DNA from: CAYSCZ01 sp964429655
Lineage (GTDB): Bacteria; Bacteroidota; Bacteroidia; Cytophagales; Cyclobacteriaceae
Assembly: GCA_964429655.1 (NCBI GenBank)
Contig: CAYSCZ010000047.1
Location: forward strand, 1 to 23,292
Direction of reading: 5' to 3'
Length of the DNA: 23,292 nt
Positions 8,485-15,108 of this stretch are shown piece after piece (the stretch's first letter is position 1; each line of letters begins with the position of its first letter). The position numbers were made by a program, and so were the translations under genes. The notes under the pieces were generated by a model. The model was not told the origin of the DNA. It saw only the letters and a list, made by a program, of their open reading frames with translations, and did not search any database.

Positions 8485-8492
8485 CTCTAATG

Positions 8493-8523
8493 CAAAAGTA
8501 TAAAACGTATTTCAATTACCAAG
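8493..8523 (-). promoter_or_regulatory. Predicted Bacteroidota promoter of the arg operon
   Basis: On the minus strand TACTTTTG (8493-8500) matches the -7 consensus TAnnTTTG exactly. CTTG (8520-8523) lies 19 bases upstream, in the position of the -33 TTTG element. Transcription would begin near 8486-8488, essentially at the leader ATG. The 5' region before the acyltransferase would then be about 150 nt, long enough for attenuation control. Confidence 0.6.
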
Positions 8524-8641
8524 GCTAACATAAAAATATGTCTATAAAACAAGTTATTCGATAAAATATGAGGCTTTTTAAAAAATTATCAATTTATTAT
8601 TTTGTGTATACTTAATTAAAGAAGGATGTGAAAAATAATTT

Positions 8642-8676
8642 ATCACATTAGTTCCTGTTTATAATTTTAATGTGAT
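8642..8676 (-). terminator. Possible terminator of xth
   Basis: A perfect 9-base inverted repeat (ATCACATTA at 8642-8650 and its complement at 8668-8676) spans the xth stop codon. Read on the minus strand it forms a stem with a 17-base loop, followed by AAATTATTTTT. The stem is AT-rich and the loop long, so strength is uncertain. Confidence 0.4.
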
Positions 8677-9435
8677 GGAAACAGGACAGTGATCGGACCC
8701 CAAAACATCATTATGGATGGAGGCTTGCCTGATTTTATCTTTTAAAGGCTCGCTCACCATAAAATAATCAATCCGCCAACCAACATTTCTTTCCCTCGCT
8801 TTAAACTTATAGTTCCAGTAAGTATATTTTACTTCTTCAGGATGGAAATATCGGAATGAGTCGATGTATCCGGCTTTCTTTATATTTTCAAACCCGTCAA
8901 TCTCAGCTTGTGTGTAACCGGCAGATTTATTGTAGTTCTGCTTTGGCCTGGCAAGGTCTATTTCGTTATTTGCGACATTAAAATCCCCGGTGATGATCAC
9001 CGGTTTTAGTTCCTCCAGTTTTTTAATATAATTCAAAAACTCCTTATCCCATTCCTGCCGATAATCCAAACGCTTTAATCCTTCGCCTGAATTTGGAGTG
9101 TAAACATTCACCAGGAAAAAATCCTGATATTCAGCACTAATTACCCGCCCTTCCTGATCGTGCTCGTCCAATCCGAGGTCATAATCTACGTTTAGAGGTT
9201 GGCTTTTAGAAAGTATTGAGGTACCGGAATAACCCTTACGGGCTTTGCTTGAGTTAACATAAATTTCATAATGATCCAATAGGGTCAGTGCTGTTTTTAC
9301 CTCTTCGGCCTGCCCTTTTGTTTCCTGCAGGCAGAGTATATCCGGGTCCAGCCGTTTAATGTCTGATATAAAATCTTTTTTGATGATGGCACGAATACCG
9401 TTTACGTTCCAGGAGATTAAATTTAGCTCGCTCAT
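8659..9435 (-). CDS. xth: Exodeoxyribonuclease III (AP endonuclease)
   Basis: This is a metal-dependent 3'-5' exonuclease and AP endonuclease of base-excision repair, in the exonuclease-endonuclease-phosphatase fold. The 258-residue protein shows motifs in order: SWNVNGIRA (metal-binding Asn), LCLQETK (metal-binding Glu), ITGDFNVA (Asp and Asn), a WRIDYF segment and C-terminal GSDHCPV with the catalytic Asp-His. Length is typical of ExoA/XthA. A TAnnTTTG box lies only seven bases before the ATG, suggesting a leaderless or nearly leaderless mRNA. It is divergent from gapA and points toward the arg operon, from which the promoter at 8493-8523 separates it. Confidence 0.95.
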   Translation of the reverse strand: MSELNLISWNVNGIRAIIKKDFISDIKRLDPDILCLQETKGQAEEVKTALTLLDHYEIYVNSSKARKGYSGTSILSKSQPLNVDYDLGLDEHDQEGRVISAEYQDFFLVNVYTPNSGEGLKRLDYRQEWDKEFLNYIKKLEELKPVIITGDFNVANNEIDLARPKQNYNKSAGYTQAEIDGFENIKKAGYIDSFRYFHPEEVKYTYWNYKFKARERNVGWRIDYFMVSEPLKDKIRQASIHNDVLGSDHCPVSITLKL

Positions 9436-9442
9436 AAGCAGG

Positions 9443-9450
9443 CAAAAGTA
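9443..9450 (-). promoter_or_regulatory. TAnnTTTG -7 box upstream of xth
   Basis: On the minus strand TACTTTTG lies seven bases before the xth ATG at 9435. It is identical to the arg promoter -7 box and has nearly the same distance to the first ATG. No clear TTTG -33 element is visible; an A-rich run occupies the spacer. If used, the transcript would have little or no 5' untranslated region. Confidence 0.45.
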
Positions 9451-9553
9451 CTTAGTTGATTTATTTTTTTAGTAATATTGGAATAATGATCTATTATGAA
9501 TTTGATATTATCTTCCTGATCAAAATCATATGATCTAATCGTTTAATAGATGG

Positions 9554-9582
9554 TTAGACTGATTTTTTATCTAATAAATTTG
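9554..9582 (+). promoter_or_regulatory. Predicted promoter of gapA
   Basis: TAAATTTG (9575-9582) matches the Bacteroidota -7 consensus. TTAG (9554-9557), 17 bases upstream, is a near match to the -33 element. Transcription would start around 9588, leaving a 5' region of roughly 35 nt before the gapA ATG at 9623. Confidence 0.55.
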
Positions 9583-9622
9583 TTAACACGTAAATTATTT
9601 TAGTCACTAAACAATTAATAAC

Positions 9623-10618
9623 ATGGCAAAAACAAAAGTCGCAATCAATGGATTTGGCCGAATAGGAAGGATCACCTATCGTGCTTTACTTCAAAAAGAT
9701 AACATTGAAGTAGTTGCTATTAATGACCTTACCGATACTAAGACATTGGCACACTTATTCAAATATGATTCAATACATCGTCGGTTTGATGGTACAGTTG
9801 GCCATGATGACGAAAACCTGATTATCAATGGGGAAAAAATAAGGGTTTACTCTGAAAGAGACCCTGAAAACCTTCCATGGAATGACCTCGGAGTAGAGAT
9901 TGTACTGGAATCAACCGGTATATTCAGAGACGAAAAAGGTGCTGGTAAGCACTTAACGGCGGGAGCTAAAAAAGTTATTATATCAGCACCTGCCAAAGGA
10001 GATATTCCTTTTGTGGTGCTTGGAGTGAATGACCACACATTAAAAGGTGATGAACAAATTATATCCAACGCCTCTTGTACTACCAACTGCCTTGCACCAA
10101 TGGTAAAAGTACTGGATGAGCATTTTGGTGTGGAAAAAGGATATATGACCACAGTCCATGCTTACACGGCCGATCAAAGATTACAGGATGCACCACACAG
10201 TGACCTCAGAAGAGCCAGAGCGGCTGCAATGTCTATTGTGCCAACCACTACAGGTGCCGCTAAAGCTGTTGGGAAAGTACTGCCTAATCTAAAAGGTAAA
10301 TTAGATGGCTTCGCAATGCGGGTTCCTACCCCAACAGGATCTATCACTGATTTTACTGCAATTGTAAGTAAAGAAGCAACAGCCGAAGCTATAAATGAAG
10401 CAATGAAAGCTGCCGCTGAGAGTTCATTGAAAAATATACTTTACTACTGCGATGAGCCCATCGTGTCAAGTGATGTAATCGGTGATCCTCATTCTTGTAT
10501 TTTCGATTCAGATTTAACAAGTACGAGTGGGAAGTTAGTAAAAATTGTAGGTTGGTATGATAATGAAGCCGGTTATTCGTATAGATCCGCTGACTTAATC
10601 GAAAAGCTTGCTCATTAA
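9623..10618 (+). CDS. gapA: Glyceraldehyde-3-phosphate dehydrogenase, type I
   Basis: This glycolytic enzyme oxidises glyceraldehyde-3-phosphate to 1,3-bisphosphoglycerate. The 331-residue protein has the Rossmann motif NGFGRIGR at residues 10-17 and an Asp in AINDLTD that fits NAD rather than NADP use. The catalytic SNASCTTNCLAP has Cys152, and His179 lies in TTVHAYTADQ. It stands alone, with its own promoter upstream and a strong hairpin terminator downstream, facing pncA. Length and motifs are fully typical. Confidence 0.97.
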   Translation: MAKTKVAINGFGRIGRITYRALLQKDNIEVVAINDLTDTKTLAHLFKYDSIHRRFDGTVGHDDENLIINGEKIRVYSERDPENLPWNDLGVEIVLESTGIFRDEKGAGKHLTAGAKKVIISAPAKGDIPFVVLGVNDHTLKGDEQIISNASCTTNCLAPMVKVLDEHFGVEKGYMTTVHAYTADQRLQDAPHSDLRRARAAAMSIVPTTTGAAKAVGKVLPNLKGKLDGFAMRVPTPTGSITDFTAIVSKEATAEAINEAMKAAAESSLKNILYYCDEPIVSSDVIGDPHSCIFDSDLTSTSGKLVKIVGWYDNEAGYSYRSADLIEKLAH

Positions 10619-10640
10619 GGTATAAACATTTATAAAATTT

Positions 10641-10669
10641 AAAGGGCGATGCATTGGCATCGCCTTTTT
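10641..10669 (+). terminator. Rho-independent terminator after gapA
   Basis: The stem GGCGATGC/GCATCGCC (10645-10652 with 10657-10664) closes the four-base loop ATTG and is followed by TTTTT. Flanking AAA bases can extend the stem into the T-tract. It lies 26 bases after the gapA stop. Convergent pncA ends at 10672, so the same hairpin may also stop minus-strand transcripts, although that strand has a weaker T-run. Confidence 0.88.
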
Positions 10670-10671
10670 CA

Positions 10672-11271
10672 TTATATGATTTCGGCCCCTGCCTTTTTCA
10701 TTTCCTCTAATGCCTCTTCAAAATCTGTGGGCTTTAGATTAACTGCTTTCGTGGCATCTTTTATGACCTGTACTTTAAAATTAAATTTTTTGCAAGCGTC
10801 CGTAACGGTGAACTTAACGCAGTAGTCGGTTGCTAACCCAGCTACATGTATTGCATCCACACCCTGACCCTCCAGGTACTCGCCCATCCCTGTGCTTTTG
10901 AGATGACCATTATCAAAGAATCCACTGTAGCTATCTATTTCAGGATCTGTCCCTTTTTTAAAAATTTTTTTTATGAGCTGTTGGTTAAGTTCGGCGTGCA
11001 GTTCTGCGCCTTTGGTATTTTGGATGCAATGGTCAGGCCAAAGCATTTGTTCCATACCTTTTAATTTTATAAAGTCCCCAATGTTCTTTCCTTCATGATT
11101 AGAAGCAAAACTTTTGTGATCCGATGGATGCCAATCCTGTGTGGCCACTATCAATTCATAGTTTTTCATTAAACCATTGATCACAGGAACGACCACATCA
11201 CCTTCCTGTGCTGCCAATGCTCCTCCCGGCATAAAATCATATTGAACATCTACAATAATTAAAGCTTCCAC
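10672..11271 (-). CDS. pncA: Nicotinamidase
   Basis: PncA hydrolyses nicotinamide to nicotinate and ammonia in NAD salvage. The 199-residue isochorismatase-fold protein shows the catalytic triad: Asp8 in VDVQYDF, a lysine in KKGTDPEIDSYSGF near 106-107, and Cys151 in GLATDYCV. Metal-binding Asp46, His48 and His52 lie in DWHPSDH, and WPDHC is also typical. It starts two bases after pncB ends, so the two genes are surely cotranscribed and encode consecutive salvage steps. Confidence 0.95.
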   Translation of the reverse strand: MEALIIVDVQYDFMPGGALAAQEGDVVVPVINGLMKNYELIVATQDWHPSDHKSFASNHEGKNIGDFIKLKGMEQMLWPDHCIQNTKGAELHAELNQQLIKKIFKKGTDPEIDSYSGFFDNGHLKSTGMGEYLEGQGVDAIHVAGLATDYCVKFTVTDACKKFNFKVQVIKDATKAVNLKPTDFEEALEEMKKAGAEII

Positions 11272-11273
11272 AG

Positions 11274-12737
11274 TTACTGCTTACGTAATTGCATAATCAG
11301 GAAGTTCCTGCGATTATATAATTTCTCTTCAAGGCCAACAGAATATATTGACGGATTGACAAAACGTTTTAAGGATGGTTCTAGTGACCTTAATGATTGC
11401 AAGGTTTTTTCCCTGCTTTCATGAATGCCTGGTGTATTATAGATTAATTGACCTTTTGTGTAGATAGGTTTCAGCATTTCTTCCGTGTCAAATTCATTTA
11501 CCTTTATTCGCTTCCTTTTGGTATTGTCGTAAGGATCTATCATCATATAATCAGGTTCGTATTGATCTGCTTCCTCCATAATCATATCAAACCTAGGCTG
11601 ACCTTCCTGGTAGAACCTGATTACCTGCTGCAACCCGGGTATGTTTATTTTCGCATTTTGTTCAGAAAGCTTGATCTTATCTTTCCATTTTCCGTTTTCC
11701 TTTATTGCTGCCAGCTTATAGACCCCACCGAGAGCGGGCTGGTCGTATGCGGTGACCAATCGAGTCCCAACGCCCCATGTATTAATTTTAGCGTCCTGCT
11801 GCTTTAGTGTTTCAATTAATTTTTCATCAAGATCATTACTTCCCACGATATTGCAGTCATTTAATCCGGCATCATCAAGCATTTTTCTCGCTTTTTTGCT
11901 TAGGTCAGCCAGGTCTCCGGAGTCTAACCGCACGCCTAGCAGCCTGTATCCGCGATTTTTCAGGTCCTGTCCTATTTTAATTGCATGCGCTATACCTTCG
12001 ATGGTATCATAAGTATCAACTAATAAAACACAATTTGACGGCATGGCTTGCGAAAATTTTTCAAACGCTTCTTTTTCTGAGGAAAAAGCCATCACCCAAC
12101 TGTGTGCATGGGTGCCTCTGACTGGAATATCGAACAGCTTTCCCGCAAGTAGGTTGGAGGTGGCATGGCATCCACCCAAATAGGCTGCCCTTGATGTGGA
12201 TATTCCCCCATCAATTCCATGCGCTCGTCTCAACCCAAATTCTATCACGGTCTCTTCTTTGGTGGCAGTCACCACCCTACTGGCTTTGGTAGCAATGAGT
12301 GTTTGCAGGTTTATTATGTTAAGCAAAGGCGTTTCCAATAATTGACATTGATAAATAGGCCCTTTTATTCTGATTATCGGTTCATTGGGAAATACCAATT
12401 GCCCTTCAGGTATAGCATCCACATCACATAAAAATTTAAAACCTTCCAGAAACTTCAAAAAATCATCATCGAAGGTCTGTTCCCCATTTTGGCTTTTTAG
12501 TGAGGAGAGATAATTAAGGTCGGATTGTGAAAATTGAAATTGTTCTAAATATTCAATTACATAATCAAGGCCGCAGGAGATGGCATAGCCGCCATTAAAT
12601 GGATTTTTGCGAAAAAATAAATTGAATACACTTTCCGTTTGATGCTTTCCTGTTTTCCAGTATCCATAGGCCATGGTCATTTGGTAAAGGTCGGTCAGTA
12701 AGCCCAGATTGTTTTTATAAAGTTTTTGCAAAGACAT
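11274..12737 (-). CDS. pncB: Nicotinate phosphoribosyltransferase
   Basis: PncB joins nicotinate to PRPP to make nicotinate mononucleotide. The 487-residue protein begins with GLLTDLYQMTMAYGYWKTGKH, a family hallmark. It has GLRRAHGIDGG near residues 168-178, GTHAHSWVMAF near 210 and VRLDSGDLADLS near 270. It is longer than the roughly 400-residue E. coli type and fits the longer bacterial/eukaryotic NAPRT group. It is followed within two bases by pncA, and 53 bases separate it from the upstream transporter gene. I see no strong promoter in that gap. Confidence 0.95.
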   Translation of the reverse strand: MSLQKLYKNNLGLLTDLYQMTMAYGYWKTGKHQTESVFNLFFRKNPFNGGYAISCGLDYVIEYLEQFQFSQSDLNYLSSLKSQNGEQTFDDDFLKFLEGFKFLCDVDAIPEGQLVFPNEPIIRIKGPIYQCQLLETPLLNIINLQTLIATKASRVVTATKEETVIEFGLRRAHGIDGGISTSRAAYLGGCHATSNLLAGKLFDIPVRGTHAHSWVMAFSSEKEAFEKFSQAMPSNCVLLVDTYDTIEGIAHAIKIGQDLKNRGYRLLGVRLDSGDLADLSKKARKMLDDAGLNDCNIVGSNDLDEKLIETLKQQDAKINTWGVGTRLVTAYDQPALGGVYKLAAIKENGKWKDKIKLSEQNAKINIPGLQQVIRFYQEGQPRFDMIMEEADQYEPDYMMIDPYDNTKRKRIKVNEFDTEEMLKPIYTKGQLIYNTPGIHESREKTLQSLRSLEPSLKRFVNPSIYSVGLEEKLYNRRNFLIMQLRKQ

Positions 12738-12790
12738 TGTCTTTCGTTTATATGTCTAATGTAGTTTAATAATAACATTATAGTTAATAA

Positions 12791-13648
12791 TCATGCCGGT
12801 TTTCTAAGTTCTAACCTGTGTTTATGCCAAACATTTAATATCACGCCTAACAAAACAAGTGCCATACCCAAATAGGCCAGCAGGTCAAACCGCTCATCAA
12901 AAATCACATAACCAAAAATCAGAGAATATATCAACCCAACATAGTTAAGAATAGATATCTTACTCAACTCTTCGGACTGATAGGCTTTGGTCATAAAATA
13001 TTGCGCGACCTGTGTAAACACTCCTATCATGACCAGGATTACCCAGTCATAACCAATGGGAGGCACCCACTTAAAAAATGAAAGTGTGCCGGCAATGGGA
13101 ATTACAACCAAAGGGAAATAAAAGATAATGACCAAAGGATGCTCGGATGTGCGCAGTCTTCTTATAAAATTATATGCCAGTCCCATGAAAAGGGATGCGG
13201 ACACACCGAGAAATAGATGGTAATAGGATATTCTGGTATCAACCCCTTTAACAACAAGTATCCCTATGAAGGATACTGCGAAAAATAACCACTGTTTCGG
13301 GTTTACATTTTCTTTAACTATAAATATTCCCAGCAGAGCGGTGAAAATAGGCGCTAAATATTGCAACAATGAGGCTGTGGCTAGAGGGATCTGTTGTAAG
13401 AGTGTAAAAAAAGTTAGCAGTGCCATAGCACCAGAAAGCCCACGAAGGATTAAAACCGGTTTATTATTTCCCCAGATATCCACCTTTTGGACTTTTAAGG
13501 CGACGAAGCTCATTATCAATGACACCACTGAACGAAAAAATATAATCTCAACGGGGGGGATATGTGGAATGATTTTGACCATCACTTTCATCATGGTAAA
13601 TGTGAAAGTAGCAATAAGCATATTCTTAACGCCAGTGGATATAAGCAT
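12791..13648 (-). CDS. EamA/DMT-family membrane transporter
   Basis: This 285-residue, strongly hydrophobic protein fits the ten-helix drug/metabolite transporter layout, with two EamA repeats. The first repeat runs from about residue 8 to 125, with FFRSVVSLIMS and the LLQYLAPIFTALLGIF segment typical of the family. The second runs from about 140 to 275, with LNYVGLIYSLIFGYVIFDE as the matching element. It would sit in the inner membrane and export or import a small metabolite that the sequence does not identify. It lies 12 bases after the LolD-like gene and upstream of pncBA, but neither neighbour reveals its substrate. Confidence 0.85.
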   Translation of the reverse strand: MLISTGVKNMLIATFTFTMMKVMVKIIPHIPPVEIIFFRSVVSLIMSFVALKVQKVDIWGNNKPVLILRGLSGAMALLTFFTLLQQIPLATASLLQYLAPIFTALLGIFIVKENVNPKQWLFFAVSFIGILVVKGVDTRISYYHLFLGVSASLFMGLAYNFIRRLRTSEHPLVIIFYFPLVVIPIAGTLSFFKWVPPIGYDWVILVMIGVFTQVAQYFMTKAYQSEELSKISILNYVGLIYSLIFGYVIFDERFDLLAYLGMALVLLGVILNVWHKHRLELRKPA

Positions 13649-13660
13649 CCTTAAATTATA

Positions 13661-14314
13661 CTATTTTTTTATGATGCCATCCACGATCTCCAGTTTCCTG
13701 TCTGCCATATCAGCAAACCGGCGATTATGGGTAACAATGATAAAAGTTTGATTGTACTTTTCCCTTAGTTGGAAGAAAAGGTTGTGAAGTTCGTCCGCAT
13801 TTTTTGAGTCCAGATTACCACTGGGTTCATCCGCAAAAACAATAGAAGGGTTGTTTATAAGGGCTCGGGCCACGGATACCCTTTGCTGCTCACCTCCTGA
13901 CAATTGAGATGGCTTGTTATCTTTTCTTTCGGAAATTTTTAAGGTATTCATGAGCTCATGTGCATAGGTGTTTATTTCTTTCAGGGGAGTGCCGGCGATA
14001 TATCCCGGCATAGATATATTTTCCAGGGCTGTAAATTCTGGCAACAGGTTATGTGACTGAAATACAAACCCAATTTTTGTACTGCGAAGTAGGGCCATTG
14101 CTTTTGTTGTCATTCGGAGGATATTTTCTTCATCGATAAATAGCTCCCCCTTATCCGGTCTATCCAAAGTGCCTAAGACATGCAGCAATGTACTTTTACC
14201 CGCTCCCGAAGCCCCAACAATAGAGACGACCTCTCCCTTCTTGATATTTACATTGATACCTTTCAGTACTTCAAGATTACCATATGATTTATGAATATTC
14301 CTGGCTTCTAACAT
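13661..14314 (-). CDS. lolD: ABC transporter ATPase, LolD/MacB type
   Basis: This ABC ATPase of 217 residues has Walker A GASGAGKST near residue 34, the Q-loop in FVFQSHNLLPEFTALENI, signature LSGGEQQRVSVARA, Walker B IVFADEP and the switch His in VTHN. The sequence between Walker A and the signature is of the LolD/MacB/FtsE class, which drive lipoprotein release or mechanotransmission rather than bulk transport. No permease gene (LolC/E) lies nearby, so the exact partner is unknown. I chose the ATG at 14314 because it gives the family's normal start (MLEARNIHKSYG); an in-frame TTG at 14332 would add six residues. Confidence 0.85.
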   Translation of the reverse strand: MLEARNIHKSYGNLEVLKGINVNIKKGEVVSIVGASGAGKSTLLHVLGTLDRPDKGELFIDEENILRMTTKAMALLRSTKIGFVFQSHNLLPEFTALENISMPGYIAGTPLKEINTYAHELMNTLKISERKDNKPSQLSGGEQQRVSVARALINNPSIVFADEPSGNLDSKNADELHNLFFQLREKYNQTFIIVTHNRRFADMADRKLEIVDGIIKK

Positions 14315-14345
14315 ATCTATCAATTGTAGCAATGATAAACAATCC

Positions 14346-15077
14346 TTAAGATTTAAAATGATACAAAACTATGCCAGCGGCAATTGAAGCATTCAACGAT
14401 TCTGCCAGCCCTATCTTCGGGATCGTAATAAATTTATCTACATAATGCCTTAGATTTTCACTTATCCCATGAGATTCGCTTCCAATTAACAAAATAGCAT
14501 TTGAATCTGGTTTGGTTTCGATGAGCTTTTCGCCTTTCAGGGTTGCTGCATACACTTTTTTTGATTTGTTTTCCTTGAGGTAATTTTCTAAATCAGTTTG
14601 GATAACCCTCACTCTGGTAAAAGATCCTTTGGTGGCATTGATAACTTTAGGATTGGTGTAATCAGCAGTCGAAGGAGAACATAAAAGTTGACTTACGCCA
14701 AACCAATCACACGTCCGAATAATAGTGCCCAAATTACCCGGATCACTTATGGAATCTATCAATACGATCAATTGATCATGCTTCAGATCATCAATCCCAT
14801 AATTATGCTTTTCTACCACTGCTATCCCTGCGTTATTTGAAGAGTAAGTACCGATCTGGACAAGCTTTGACGAAGAGATTGGATCATAATCAATGGATAG
14901 CAAGGATTTATATTTTTGCTCGAAAGTGCTGGTAATAAGAAGTTTGATAATTTTTTCAGAAGAATTTATTAATTCCAGAAGGTTTTTCTCACCTTCAACT
15001 AAAAATGCTTGCTCTAATTCACGATATTTTTTTTTTTGTAAGGATTTAATCCATTTTAGATCTTTATTTGTTAGCAT
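14346..15077 (-). CDS. SpoU/TrmH-family RNA 2'-O-ribose methyltransferase
   Basis: This 243-residue enzyme has an N-terminal substrate-binding domain (about 1-95) and a C-terminal SPOUT knotted AdoMet domain. The three SpoU motifs are clear: LIDSISDPGNLGTIIRT near residue 108, LLIGSESHGIS near 195 and IPKIGLAESLNASIAAGI near 218-235. It probably methylates a ribose in 23S rRNA or tRNA, but the target base cannot be assigned. A run of eleven A residues on the coding strand (15027-15037) encodes KKK within the first 20 codons and could be slippage-prone. It is the first gene of the minus-strand run leading to lolD, 31 bases from the divergent tamL start. Confidence 0.88.
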   Translation of the reverse strand: MLTNKDLKWIKSLQKKKYRELEQAFLVEGEKNLLELINSSEKIIKLLITSTFEQKYKSLLSIDYDPISSSKLVQIGTYSSNNAGIAVVEKHNYGIDDLKHDQLIVLIDSISDPGNLGTIIRTCDWFGVSQLLCSPSTADYTNPKVINATKGSFTRVRVIQTDLENYLKENKSKKVYAATLKGEKLIETKPDSNAILLIGSESHGISENLRHYVDKFITIPKIGLAESLNASIAAGIVLYHFKS

Positions 15078-15108
15078 TTGATTTAAATCATATCAGCCGA
15101 AAAATTAA

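Larger units (their letters stand above)
8336..8658. other. Regulatory intergenic region between xth and the arg operon
   Basis: These 323 bases hold the arg promoter, leader ORF and hairpin (listed separately) in the half nearest the operon. The distal part, 8524-8640, is very AT-rich and shows only short palindromes such as GTATAC and TTAATTAA near 8605-8618. I could not match these to a convincing ArgR operator. Next to xth, an inverted repeat at 8642-8676 may end xth transcription. Confidence 0.6.

Noticed and set aside
8600..8620. Short palindromes (GTATAC, TTAATTAA) upstream of the arg promoter as a possible ArgR operator
   Set aside because: They do not match the usual ARG box pattern and such AT-rich palindromes are common by chance here; they also lie about 110 bases above the -7 box.
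14315..14332. Extended lolD start at TTG
   Set aside because: ATG at 14314 gives the normal family N-terminus; the extension adds six residues of no family similarity.
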